From positions 15,674 through 32,474 of the forward strand of contig DHIQ01000063.1 of NCBI GenBank assembly GCA_002403895.1: 16,801 nucleotides of DNA. The letters run 5' to 3'. Both the position numbers and the translations under genes were made by a program. The DNA comes from Candidatus Neomicrothrix sp. UBA4742 (GTDB lineage Bacteria > Actinomycetota > Acidimicrobiia > Acidimicrobiales > Acidimicrobilacustridaceae). Below, piece after piece: positions 1-7,154 of the stretch. Numbering within the stretch: position 1 is the first letter of the stretch; each line of letters starts with the position of its first letter. The notes beneath the pieces are model-generated. The model was not told the DNA's origin. It saw only the letters and a list, made by a program, of their open reading frames with translations, and did no database searches.

Positions 1-219
1 GATGTCGAGGTCGGGACCCCCTGACCGCAACTGGGTCATGGCCTCGAGCACCCCGTCGTGCCAAGCGACATCGGCGTTATGGGCCAACTCCCCAGCGTGG
101 GAGGCGAGCAACTCGTGCGCGACCCGGCTGCGCGAGACCACCCGGCCGTCTCCGTCGACCGCCATCGCCTTGACCGAGGTCGTGCCAATGTCGATGCCGA
201 CTGTCACCTCGAGTGCCAT
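1..219 (-). CDS. FGGY-family carbohydrate kinase, N-terminal fragment (runs off the left edge)
   Basis: Only the first 73 residues are in the window; the frame stays open to base 1. The protein begins MALEVTVGIDIGTTSVKAMA, the phosphate-1 loop of the ASKHA (actin-like) ATPase fold used by xylulokinase, glycerol kinase and relatives to phosphorylate sugars or polyols in the cytoplasm. The G-x-D-x-G-T-T-S signature at residues 8-15 and the following strand (VDGDGRVV) are typical of the N terminus. The ATG at 217-219 is chosen because a purine-rich GGGGGGAG lies just upstream on the minus strand. The gene diverges from the PaaK-like gene across a 113-nt gap that contains palindromic operator 1, so it may share that control, although a sugar kinase is an odd partner for acyl-CoA genes and may belong to a neighbouring unit. 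The substrate cannot be assigned from this fragment. Confidence 0.8.
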   Translation of the reverse strand, partial: MALEVTVGIDIGTTSVKAMAVDGDGRVVSRSRVAHELLASHAGELAHNADVAWHDGVLEAMTQLRSGGPDLDI

Positions 220-244
220 TGGCTCCCCCCGCCGACGTCCCCTC

Positions 245-266
245 GACTCAGTCCTGACTCAGTCCT
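245..266 (+). repeat. 11-bp tandem direct repeat abutting operator 1
   Basis: GACTCAGTCCT occurs twice in a row (245-255 and 256-266) and runs into operator 1. As a result the operator half-site CCTGAC appears at 253-258 and again at 264-269, one helical turn (11 bp) apart, before the opposing GTCAGG at 276-281. This could be an auxiliary repressor half-site or a simple slippage duplication. Confidence 0.7.
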
Positions 267-281
267 GACACCGGCGTCAGG
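264..281. promoter_or_regulatory. Palindromic operator 1 (FGGY kinase / PaaK-like gap)
   Basis: CTGACACCGGCGTCAG (265-280), flanked by C and G to give an 18-bp near-perfect inverted repeat with one mismatched pair. It is one of five copies of the same element in this window, all in promoter gaps. The even length, full dyad symmetry and promoter position are typical of TetR-family operators. A possible plus-strand -10 (TATCGT, 291-296) lies downstream, which would place the operator over the upstream promoter region. The regulator is not in the window. Confidence 0.7.
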
Positions 282-332
282 TTTGGAATGTATCGTGCGG
301 ACCGACCCAACGCCGTCCGCAGGGGGACACCG

Positions 333-1667
333 ATGCCGAGCTACGGGCCCGAGGTCCTCGGACCTCCCACTCGTCCGACCGATCAGGAGCACTGGGACCC
401 CGAGGCCCAGACCATGGACGACGAGCAGCGGCGCGACCTGCAGTTGACCCGGCTGCGCGAGCTGGTCGCCAAGGTGCTCGACGGCGACGCCGGGTTGTTC
501 CGCCGCAAGCTCGACGAGGCGGGCATCGCCTCGGCCGCCGACATCGCCAAGCTCGACGACATCAACCGCATCCCCCTCACCCGCAAGCAGGACCTGCGCG
601 ACAGCGAGGCGGCGCACCCGCCCCTCGGCGACTACCGCTTCACGCCGCTGTCGGCCTGCATCCGGATCGGCCAGTCGACCGGGACCACCGGCACGCCGAC
701 CATGACCATGCTCACCCGTCACGACCTCTGGCTGGAGTACGAGTCAGCCGCGCGCAACTGGTGGCGCAACGGCTGGCGGCCCGGCCAGGTCGTCACCCAC
801 TGCCACCCCGCGTATCTCTACGGCGGGGGCCCGATGCTGTCGGGCTCGCTCGAGTACTTCGGCATGATGAACATGTGGGTGGCCCCACCCGACACCGACG
901 AGATCGCCGAGCAGGGCATCCGCACCTGGCAACGCATCCACCCCGACGTCCAGATGGTCGCCCTCAGCCAGCACCGGTTCCAGGAGGTGGCGGCCAAGCT
1001 CGAAATCGACCTGCACGATGACTGCGGCTTCCCCAACTTCTCGATGGGCGGGTTCGGCCGAGGCCTGCTGCCGCTGATGACGGCCGGGTTCGAGTGCTAC
1101 GCCTACATCGGTGGACCCGACCGGACCTGCGCCGGTGCCCACTTGCACGAGGACTGGGCCGTCATCCAGGCCATCGACCCGGCCACCGGGGCCGACGTGG
1201 CCGACGGCCAGTGGGGCAACCTGGTCGTGACCACCCTCGATCGCGACAACGGGCTCCTGCGCTATGACCTCGAGGAGGCGGCCATGATCGAGGCGGCCGG
1301 CTGCCCGCTCGGCGAGACCGGCCGGGTCGGCTTCTGGGGCGGGCGCTTCAAGGACCTGCTCAGTTGCCAGGCCGTGCACTTCCAGGTGTCCGATCTCGAG
1401 CGGGCCGTGGCCTCCGTGGCCGAGCTGTGCACCCCGACCCTCGAGTTCGTGTTGGTGAACCCGCACGGTTCGGCCGACCCCCTGGTGGTGCGGGCTGAGG
1501 TCGGCGCCGACGTCGGCGTCCTTGACGATGTCCGCCGTGACGAGCTGGCGGGCAGGGTGCGGGCCGCCGTGCTCGATGGCCTCGGCATCGACGCGGCAGT
1601 CGAGATCCTCGATCGCGAGACGCTGCCTCGGTCGGGCTACAAGCTCAAGAGGGTGATCGACGCCTAG
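333..1667 (+). CDS. PaaK-like adenylate-forming CoA ligase (phenylacetate-CoA ligase family)
   Basis: This 444-residue protein should activate a carboxylic acid with ATP to an acyl-AMP and then to the acyl-CoA, in the cytoplasm. The PaaK family is recognised by IPLTRKQDLRD near residue 80, the P-loop STGTTGTPT at about 115-123, the QWGNLVVTTLDRDNGLLRYD stretch before the hinge, and the C-terminal GRFKDLL and SGYKLKRV motifs. The length is usual for PaaK. The start at 333 is preferred over an in-frame ATG at 288 because AGGGGGAC (321-328) lies a few bases upstream, while 288 falls in the promoter just after operator 1. It heads a two-gene unit with the sulfotransferase (14-nt gap). The acid is unknown: the family handles phenylacetate but also many other aryl, indolyl and alicyclic acids. 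The family call is firm and the substrate open. Confidence 0.85.
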   Translation: MPSYGPEVLGPPTRPTDQEHWDPEAQTMDDEQRRDLQLTRLRELVAKVLDGDAGLFRRKLDEAGIASAADIAKLDDINRIPLTRKQDLRDSEAAHPPLGDYRFTPLSACIRIGQSTGTTGTPTMTMLTRHDLWLEYESAARNWWRNGWRPGQVVTHCHPAYLYGGGPMLSGSLEYFGMMNMWVAPPDTDEIAEQGIRTWQRIHPDVQMVALSQHRFQEVAAKLEIDLHDDCGFPNFSMGGFGRGLLPLMTAGFECYAYIGGPDRTCAGAHLHEDWAVIQAIDPATGADVADGQWGNLVVTTLDRDNGLLRYDLEEAAMIEAAGCPLGETGRVGFWGGRFKDLLSCQAVHFQVSDLERAVASVAELCTPTLEFVLVNPHGSADPLVVRAEVGADVGVLDDVRRDELAGRVRAAVLDGLGIDAAVEILDRETLPRSGYKLKRVIDA

Positions 1668-1681
1668 CACGGCGTCGATCG

Positions 1682-2962
1682 ATGACCCTGCCCGTGGCCT
1701 GGCAACCACCTCCCCGCGCCCCGTGGGTCAACAAGCTCGCCGCGGTGGGGCGGGGCCTGGGCGACGACGGCCGGTCGATCGTGTCGCTCCGGGCCGCCGA
1801 CATCATCGCCGGAGCGCAGGCCGCCACTGGCCTGACCGACACCGGCAACGAGTGGTTCCGTGAGCCGCTCGAGCGGTTGTGCGCGGCACTCGACGATGAG
1901 GCCGCCCTGCACCTGGCCGGGCGCCTCCGGGCCCGGGCTGAGCTGCAGCTCGTGTTCGAGAACCGCCTCCGGCTCGTCGACCTGTGGCACCGCGAACCGT
2001 CCATCCACGATCAAGTGGTGCAGGGGCCCATCGTCGTGACCGGGCTGAGCCGATCGGGCACGACCTTCCTGCACGAGCTGTTGGCCTGCGATCCGGCCAA
2101 CCGGGCCCCGCTGCTGTGGGAGTTGCTGCACACGGTGCCACCCCCTGGGGCGTGGGGGACGGGAACGCCGACCGACGAGGCCCCAGAGCTCGACCCCCGG
2201 GCGGTGCTGGCCGACGAGGAGATCACCGTCATGGACGAGATGGTCCCGGCTTTCACCGCCATGCACGAGAACCGTGGGTTCTGGCCGACCGAGTGCATCT
2301 TCGCCTTCGCCCACCAGTTCTCCAGCGATCAGTTCACCGGGCTCTACAACGTGCCGAGCTACACCATCTGGCGCAGCGGCATCGACCAGACCCCCACCTA
2401 CGACTGGCATCGCCAGATGTTGCAGACCCTCCAGTGGGCCGCCCCCACCGACCGCTGGGTGCTCAAAGCGCCATCGCACCTGTCGTCGCTGCCGTTGGTC
2501 TTCGCCACCTATCCCGATGCCCGGGTCGTCATCACCCACCGCGACCCGCTTCGGGTGGTCGGCTCGCTGGCCGACATGATGGCGACCCTGCACTGGATGC
2601 ACTCCGACCACGTCGACCACCAGGTGCTCGTGCAGTTCCTGTGCATGGGGCTCGAGCTCCAGATGGATGCGGTGACGGCCGAGCGCGATGCCGGCATCCT
2701 GCCCGACGACCAGATCGCCGACGTGCGCTACGCCGACCTCATGGCCAACCCGGTCGGGGTGGTCGAAGGGCTGTACGCGTCGTGGGGGCTCGACATGAGC
2801 GACGCGTTCCGGGCTCGCCTCGACGCCTATGTCGCGTCCCGTCACACCCACCGGGGCGTGACTCACGACTACCACTTCGAAGACACCGGGCTCGACGTGA
2901 TCGAGCACCGGGCGTTGGTGGCCGGCTACCAGGCTCGCTTCGGCATCGAGTCCGAGGTTTAG
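1682..2962 (+). CDS. PAPS-dependent sulfotransferase family protein
   Basis: A 426-residue cytosolic protein of the Sulfotransfer_3 type, expected to move sulfate from PAPS to a hydroxyl or amine. The 5'-phosphosulfate loop is IVVTGLSRSGTTFLHELLA (about 117-135). The 3'-phosphate-binding region is VLKAPSHLSSLPLVFATYPDA followed by RVVITHRDPLRVVGSLADM (about 260-299), with the usual Arg and Ser. An N-terminal helical region of about 110 residues precedes the P-loop, as in the larger actinobacterial members. It starts 14 nt after the ligase stop with no clear ribosome site, so translational coupling is likely. It ends 27 nt from the convergent DUF1214 gene. In a degradative cluster it might sulfate a hydroxylated intermediate or be a repurposed member. 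The acceptor cannot be inferred. Confidence 0.85.
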   Translation: MTLPVAWQPPPRAPWVNKLAAVGRGLGDDGRSIVSLRAADIIAGAQAATGLTDTGNEWFREPLERLCAALDDEAALHLAGRLRARAELQLVFENRLRLVDLWHREPSIHDQVVQGPIVVTGLSRSGTTFLHELLACDPANRAPLLWELLHTVPPPGAWGTGTPTDEAPELDPRAVLADEEITVMDEMVPAFTAMHENRGFWPTECIFAFAHQFSSDQFTGLYNVPSYTIWRSGIDQTPTYDWHRQMLQTLQWAAPTDRWVLKAPSHLSSLPLVFATYPDARVVITHRDPLRVVGSLADMMATLHWMHSDHVDHQVLVQFLCMGLELQMDAVTAERDAGILPDDQIADVRYADLMANPVGVVEGLYASWGLDMSDAFRARLDAYVASRHTHRGVTHDYHFEDTGLDVIEHRALVAGYQARFGIESEV

Positions 2963-2989
2963 AACTCCGGGCGGCTCCGTCCAAGCGGA

Positions 2990-4168
2990 TCAGCGGGCAC
3001 GGACGACGAGCTCGGCGATGGGGACGATCTCGCACGTCGGGTGGGGGGGACCGTCGGCCAGGACCCAGCGCACGATCATGTAGCCCTCGCGGCGCCCACC
3101 GGTGTCGAGCCAGTTGGGCACACCGGGATCGGTCGGGGCGATGATCAAGTGCCAGTCACCGGCGGCCGATCGCTCGGCCCGGCGATTATTCAGGCTCGTC
3201 GTTGTATACCGGTAGTCGTAGCTCTCCATCCACGGGCTGGCGATGGTGAGGCCCCAATACAGGAACTCGTCCACCGGCTCGTGCACCGTGACGACCAGCG
3301 CCTCGCCGTCACCGAGCACCCACCGACCGCCGTGGTAGGTCATGTCGGCGTCGCTATGCGAGCGCACTTCGTCGTCCTGGGCCTCGACGTGCGCCGCCCC
3401 GGCGGTGCCGCCGAACGAGTTGATGTTGTTCGCCGTGTCGGCCCACATGTTCACCGCCGTCGCCGCCACGAACTGCAGGAACAGAGCCGCGAAGTCGAGC
3501 CTTGCGGCCAGCTCGTCAGGGTGCAGGATCGGTGGCGGCACCTCGCCGACGAGTTCGAGACGGAGCTCGGCCTGGGCGTCGTGGCGGCGATCGAAGAACG
3601 TCTCACGGACCGCCACCTGACCGGTACCGGCCACCAACTCGATGACGTTGGCCGGCGGCGTGTCCTCCGGCCTGTCCTCCGGCGGGTCTCCCGGGGCAGC
3701 GGCCGGGACGAACAGCAGATCGACCTCGCCGCCCGGACCGAGGTCGAACTCGTCGAGGTGCACCTGCGTCAGGGTGCCGGTCCGCCCGCCGACGGCGCCC
3801 TTGCCGATCGGGGTGCCGAAGGTGAGGCCCACATAGGCGGCCTCACCCCGCGTGCCGGTCAGCCGGTAGGTGCGTTGGTCGTCGAGCACGGCGAAGAGAT
3901 AACGCACGTCGGGGTTGTCGACCAGGAGCTTGCGGTACTCGTCCTGCAACTGGAAGAGCTGGGGATGCAGCGGATCGGACTTCTCGACGAACCAGTCCTG
4001 GGCCAGCGCCGCCAGCCGGGTCACCCACCGGTAGCCCTCGGCCAGGTCGGTGTCGGTGCGGGGCACCCCGGTCGCGTCGCGCATCGTGGCGACCGCATCG
4101 CGCTGGGCCTCGATCCACCCGCTCATGGCCGCGTCGATGCGGTCGCCGGCGGCGGCGTCGACGGTCAT
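2990..4168 (-). CDS. DUF1214-type protein of unknown function
   Basis: A 392-residue protein whose C-terminal region (about 285-372) resembles DUF1214. It has a W-G-L-T-I-A core, the NNRRAERSAAGDWHLIIAP segment and the signature PNWLDTGG (351-358), followed by YMIVRWVLAD. The N-terminal part (1-110) is helical, with WFVEKSDPLHPQ. A Pro/Asp-rich linker (about 156-172) separates it from the rest. There is no signal peptide or membrane segment. DUF1214 proteins have no settled reaction and recur in actinobacterial lipid and steroid gene sets. The ATG at 4166-4168 overlaps the stop of the luciferase-like gene by 4 nt (ATGA), so the two are co-translated and probably work together. This is a family-level call only. 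Confidence 0.72.
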   Translation of the reverse strand: MTVDAAAGDRIDAAMSGWIEAQRDAVATMRDATGVPRTDTDLAEGYRWVTRLAALAQDWFVEKSDPLHPQLFQLQDEYRKLLVDNPDVRYLFAVLDDQRTYRLTGTRGEAAYVGLTFGTPIGKGAVGGRTGTLTQVHLDEFDLGPGGEVDLLFVPAAAPGDPPEDRPEDTPPANVIELVAGTGQVAVRETFFDRRHDAQAELRLELVGEVPPPILHPDELAARLDFAALFLQFVAATAVNMWADTANNINSFGGTAGAAHVEAQDDEVRSHSDADMTYHGGRWVLGDGEALVVTVHEPVDEFLYWGLTIASPWMESYDYRYTTTSLNNRRAERSAAGDWHLIIAPTDPGVPNWLDTGGRREGYMIVRWVLADGPPHPTCEIVPIAELVVRAR

Positions 4169-5085
4169 GGCGCGCCTTCGGCCGGGTCATCAGGTCGCTC
4201 CAGGCCCACCCCGTGGCCCACGACGTCAACCATCGCCTCCAACTGTTCGATGTAGTGCTGTCGCGACTGGTGACGGAAGCGCACAGCCAGCCCGGTGGCT
4301 CCCAGCTCGGCGTACGCCTCCACCACCTGGGCCGTGCCGGTCGGGTCGCCGAGCGGGTCGAGCGGCGGCTCGGGAGCCAGCACGACCTCGAACGGCAGGC
4401 GCCGGTCACCCATGGGGTCGATGATGCCCGCGTCGCCGAGGATGGACCCCAGGTGGTCGAGGTCGAGGCCGAACGGCATCCACCCGTCACCCAGCTCGAG
4501 TGCCCGCCTGAGCGAGCGCCGGGTCCGTCCGCCCACCCAGATCGGCAGGTGCTCCTGCAGCCCGCTCGGCTCGACCACCACACCCCCGAACCGGTAGTGC
4601 GTCCCGGCGTAGGTGGGTGCCCGGCGGCTGAACGAGGCCCGGATGGCACGCAGGGCATCGTCGGCCCGGACCCCCCGGTCGTCGAAGGGCCGGCCGAGCA
4701 GGGCGAACTCCTCCCGGAGCGATCCGACGCCGACCCCGAGGATCACCCGCCCCCCGCTGGCCACGTCGAGGGTGCCGTACTGCTTCACGATCTCGAGCGG
4801 GTGGTGGTAGCCGAGCACGGTGACGTGGGGGAGCAGCCGGATCATCCGGGTGCAGGCGGCCACAAAGCTCAGGGTGACGACCGGGTCCCAGTAGCGCGCG
4901 CCGCGGACGGCGGCGACCGGCTCGGGGATGGCGACGTGCTCGGGGCAGCCCAGCCAGCTGTAGCCGAGGCGCTCGCCGGCCCGGGCCACCACGACGATGT
5001 CGTGGATGCTGCCGTCGACCTCCCAATCGGGCGGATCGAAGCGGGGGTTCAGGTTCACGACGGGCGTGATCATGCCCAGGCGCAT
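4165..5085 (-). CDS. Luciferase-like (LLM class) F420-dependent oxidoreductase
   Basis: A 306-residue TIM-barrel protein of the bacterial luciferase superfamily, most like the F420-dependent class (TIGR03619 type). It begins MRLGMITPVV. It carries WLGCPEHVAIP (about 44-54), the LPHVTVLGYHHPLEIVKQY strand and helix, and the cofactor-phosphate loop GRVILGVGVGSLREEF (112-127). IWVGGRTRRSLRRALELGDGW follows later. Such enzymes oxidise or reduce substrates with F420 or FMN; the substrate here is unknown. Two in-frame ATGs sit close together. An AGGAGG (5094-5099, minus sense) is only 2 nt from the upstream ATG (5091) but 8 nt from the ATG at 5085, so 5085 is chosen. The frame is open far upstream, but that is high-GC read-through. 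It overlaps the DUF1214 gene by ATGA and diverges from the EthD-like gene over 57 nt. Confidence 0.87.
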   Translation of the reverse strand: MRLGMITPVVNLNPRFDPPDWEVDGSIHDIVVVARAGERLGYSWLGCPEHVAIPEPVAAVRGARYWDPVVTLSFVAACTRMIRLLPHVTVLGYHHPLEIVKQYGTLDVASGGRVILGVGVGSLREEFALLGRPFDDRGVRADDALRAIRASFSRRAPTYAGTHYRFGGVVVEPSGLQEHLPIWVGGRTRRSLRRALELGDGWMPFGLDLDHLGSILGDAGIIDPMGDRRLPFEVVLAPEPPLDPLGDPTGTAQVVEAYAELGATGLAVRFRHQSRQHYIEQLEAMVDVVGHGVGLERPDDPAEGAP

Positions 5086-5093
5086 GTGCATCT

Positions 5094-5099
5094 CCTCCT
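5094..5099 (-). promoter_or_regulatory. Strong Shine-Dalgarno (AGGAGG) of the LLM oxidoreductase
   Basis: AGGAGG read on the minus strand, 8 nt before the ATG at 5085. It decides between the two close start codons of this gene and shows that a very long upstream open frame is not the real N terminus. Confidence 0.85.
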
Positions 5100-5142
5100 G
5101 CGCGTCGGGGCAGGTCCCCGCCACCCGGGCCAAGATGGCCCG

Positions 5143-5886
5143 ATGGGAAAGGTGGCTGCCGGGTTCTTCTCTCTGACCGAAATCACCGATCCAACCGAGC
5201 ATCACCGGTACAACGAGTGGCACCAGCTCGACCATCTGCCCGAGCAGCTCCCGCTCGACGGCGTGGTCTTCGGCCAGCGGTGGGTGTGCACTCCCGCCTG
5301 TCGGTCGGCTCGAGCGGCGATTTCGACGGAGCTCGACCCGATCCACTACCTGACGCTGTACCTGATGGCCGAGCCGCTCGACCGCACGCTGTCGCAGTTC
5401 GTCGCTCTGGCCCGGCGTCTGCGCCAGGAGGACCGCTTCCACCAGCACCGCCGCTCGCACCTGTCGGGCCCGTTCGAGCTGGTGGACGTTCAGGCGGCGT
5501 CGCGGGTGCGGATCTCGGCCGAGGCCGTGCCCTATCGACCCAACCGAGGGCTGTACGTGATCATCGACCGGCCGGCTCGACCGGACGACGCCTCCGCCTC
5601 CGACGCCCGCACCGAGCAGTTGCTGGCCTGCGACGGGGTCGCCGGCGTGTGGTCCTTCGCCGCCCGACCGACCGGAGCAGCCGAGCACTGGCGACCCGGC
5701 GACCACCGCATCACGGTCTGCTTCCTCGACGCCGATCCGCTCGAAGTGGCCGCCGCCGTGCGCCCACTGCTCGCCCCTTGGCTCGAAGGCGACGAATCGG
5801 CACCCGTGTATGCCGGCCCGTTCGAGACGATCACGCCATGGCAGTGGCAGTGGTTCGACCGAGAGCAGAACGGAAACGGGCACTAG
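5143..5886 (+). CDS. EthD-like double ferredoxin-fold (dimeric alpha/beta barrel) protein, function unknown
   Basis: A 247-residue protein. Residues 1-115 have the look of an EthD / stress-responsive alpha/beta-barrel module: a first strand (AAGFFSLTEIT), HHRYNEWHQLDHLPEQL, then QRWVCTP and YLTLYLMAEP. A second similar half starts at about 136 (RGLYVIIDRP ... RTEQLLACDGVAGVWSFAARP ... DHRITVCFLDADP). The tail is aromatic (WQWQWF). It is probably a tandem-domain protein binding a hydrophobic substrate; no catalytic residues can be named. The ATG at 5143 begins the homologous region, and the open frame upstream overlaps the opposite-strand LLM gene. CAAGAT (5131-5136) followed 6 nt later by ATG fits a leaderless start. 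It meets the thiolase tail to tail with overlapping stops. Confidence 0.62.
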   Translation: MGKVAAGFFSLTEITDPTEHHRYNEWHQLDHLPEQLPLDGVVFGQRWVCTPACRSARAAISTELDPIHYLTLYLMAEPLDRTLSQFVALARRLRQEDRFHQHRRSHLSGPFELVDVQAASRVRISAEAVPYRPNRGLYVIIDRPARPDDASASDARTEQLLACDGVAGVWSFAARPTGAAEHWRPGDHRITVCFLDADPLEVAAAVRPLLAPWLEGDESAPVYAGPFETITPWQWQWFDREQNGNGH

Positions 5887-7067
5887 GGGACCTGGACCAC
5901 GGTCGCCATCCCCATGCCGCCACCGGCGCACAGCGCGGCGACCCCGATGCCCCCACCCCGGCGCCGCAGCTCGTGGATGAGGGAAACCACGATGCGGGCC
6001 CCCGAGCACGCGACCGGGTGACCGAGCGCCACCGCGCCGCCGTTCACATTCACCCGGTCGGGATCGAGGCCGAGCACCCGGATCGTGGCCACGGTCATCG
6101 AGGCGAAGGCCTCGTTGATCTCGAACAGATCGACATCGGCCAACGACAGACCGGCCCGCGACAGCGCGGCCGGGATGGCGCGAGTCGGGGCCAGGCCGGT
6201 GTCGGCCGGATCGACACCCACGGCCGCCCACGACCGCACGGTGGCCAACACCGGCGACCCTTGGGCCTCGGCCCAGTCCCGCCGGGCCACGACCAGCGCC
6301 GCGGCGGCATCGTTGATCGGTGAGGAGTTGCCGGCGGTGATCGTTCCATCGGGGACGCCCGACAGCACCCGCAACCGGGCCAGCCGCTCGGCCGACGTGT
6401 CGCGGCGGGGGTGCTCGTCGACCTCGAACAGGGTCACCGCGCCCGAGGCGTTCGACACCTTGACCGCCACGACCTCGTCGGCGAACCGGCCCTCGTCGAT
6501 GGCGGCAACCGCCTTGCGGTGCGAGCCGAGCGCCCAATCGTCCATCTCGACCCGGGACACGCCCACCGCCCGGGCCGTGTTCTCGCCCACCGTCACCATC
6601 ATGTTCATGTTCGGCGCGTCGGGCCGATCGGGGTGCGACGGGGACAACCACTTATCCATACCGGCCCAGGGGAACGGCGACTTCATGAAGCTGACCGGGG
6701 CCTGGGTCATCTGCGCCACCCCACCGGCGATGCTCACCCGGTTCATGCCGGCCATGATCTCGGCGGCGGCGACCGTCAGGGCCGACATACCCGTGGCGCA
6801 CTGCCGCTGCACGGCCAGGCCGGGCACGTCGCCCAGGCCCAGCTCGACCGCCACGTGGCGGGCGATGCAGCCACCGCCATGCAGCACCTCACCCAACACC
6901 AGGTCGTCGACCTGGTCGTTGGCGACCCCGCTGCGGGTGAGCGCCTCGGTGATCACGGTGCCGGCCAGCTCGTGCACCGACACACCGCTCAGTGCTCCCC
7001 GATAGGCGTCGGCGATCGCCGTCCGCACGGCGCCGATCACCACTGCGTCCCGCGGTCCGTCACCCAT
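5883..7067 (-). CDS. Thiolase (acetyl-CoA acyltransferase)
   Basis: A 394-residue classical thiolase, the usual length, that cleaves 3-ketoacyl-CoA with CoA (or condenses two acyl-CoAs). The acyl-accepting cysteine is C90 in QRQCATGMSA. NEAFA is at 318-322, the catalytic histidine is H350 in ALGHPVACSGARI, and the second cysteine is C380 in LCAGGGMG. All catalytic residues are present, so it should be active. It is of the NEAF type rather than the SCP2 HDCF type. The ATG at 7065-7067 is preceded on its strand by GGGGGAG. The promoter side shares operator 2 with the divergent SDR gene, and TATTCT (7118-7123, minus) is a good -10. With the SDR and FadD next door it supports a beta-oxidation-like route. 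It ends within the same CTAG as the EthD-like gene. Confidence 0.93.
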   Translation of the reverse strand: MGDGPRDAVVIGAVRTAIADAYRGALSGVSVHELAGTVITEALTRSGVANDQVDDLVLGEVLHGGGCIARHVAVELGLGDVPGLAVQRQCATGMSALTVAAAEIMAGMNRVSIAGGVAQMTQAPVSFMKSPFPWAGMDKWLSPSHPDRPDAPNMNMMVTVGENTARAVGVSRVEMDDWALGSHRKAVAAIDEGRFADEVVAVKVSNASGAVTLFEVDEHPRRDTSAERLARLRVLSGVPDGTITAGNSSPINDAAAALVVARRDWAEAQGSPVLATVRSWAAVGVDPADTGLAPTRAIPAALSRAGLSLADVDLFEINEAFASMTVATIRVLGLDPDRVNVNGGAVALGHPVACSGARIVVSLIHELRRRGGGIGVAALCAGGGMGMATVVQVP

Positions 7068-7117
7068 GGCTCTCCCCCGATTGAGACTCCCCCGCCCGAC
7101 GCGGTACGGGTGAGCCG

Positions 7118-7123
7118 AGAATA
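7118..7123 (-). promoter_or_regulatory. Probable -10 box of the thiolase promoter
   Basis: TATTCT on the minus strand, exactly 1 nt past the edge of operator 2. It mirrors the plus-strand -10 (7142-7147) on the other side of the same operator, so one bound repressor would block both promoters. Confidence 0.55.
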
Positions 7124-7124
7124 C

Positions 7125-7140
7125 CTGACACGGACGTCAG
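7125..7140. promoter_or_regulatory. Palindromic operator 2 (thiolase / SDR divergent promoter)
   Basis: CTGACACGGACGTCAG, preceded by C and followed by C, matches the element at 265-280 in 14 of 16 positions. It lies between two outward-facing -10 boxes, 1 nt from each, and so covers both spacers. This is the most informative copy for how the repressor would act. Confidence 0.75.
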
Positions 7141-7141
7141 C

Positions 7142-7147
7142 TACAGT
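7142..7147 (+). promoter_or_regulatory. Probable -10 box of the SDR-FadD unit, leaderless start
   Basis: TACAGT lies 1 nt after operator 2, with 7 nt between it and the ATG at 7155. Transcription would therefore begin at about the start codon. No Shine-Dalgarno sequence is present, which agrees with a leaderless mRNA as is common in actinobacteria. Confidence 0.55.
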
Positions 7148-7154
7148 CGCCGCC

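Noticed and set aside
265..280. Assigning the palindrome to KstR, KstR2 or PaaR
   Set aside because: As I know those sites (AAC..GTT-, CAAG..CTTG- and CCGACCGGTCGG-like cores), none has the TGAC..GTCA arms seen here. The regulator is left unnamed.
288..332. An earlier ATG for the PaaK-like ligase
   Set aside because: It lies within the promoter a few bases after operator 1 and has no ribosome site, whereas the ATG at 333 has AGGGGGAC upstream.
1664..2908. A 414-residue antisense open frame over the sulfotransferase
   Set aside because: Its composition (Val/Gly/His-rich) mirrors the real gene on the other strand, with no domain and no ribosome site.
2963..2989. Possible terminator between the sulfotransferase and DUF1214 genes
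   Set aside because: Only a few bases can pair (CCGGGCGG / CCGTCC) and no T-tract follows on either strand.
5086..6651. Upstream extension of the LLM oxidoreductase to an 828-residue protein
   Set aside because: The added part is low-complexity and overlaps the EthD-like and thiolase genes. AGGAGG sits just before the ATG at 5085, where homology begins.
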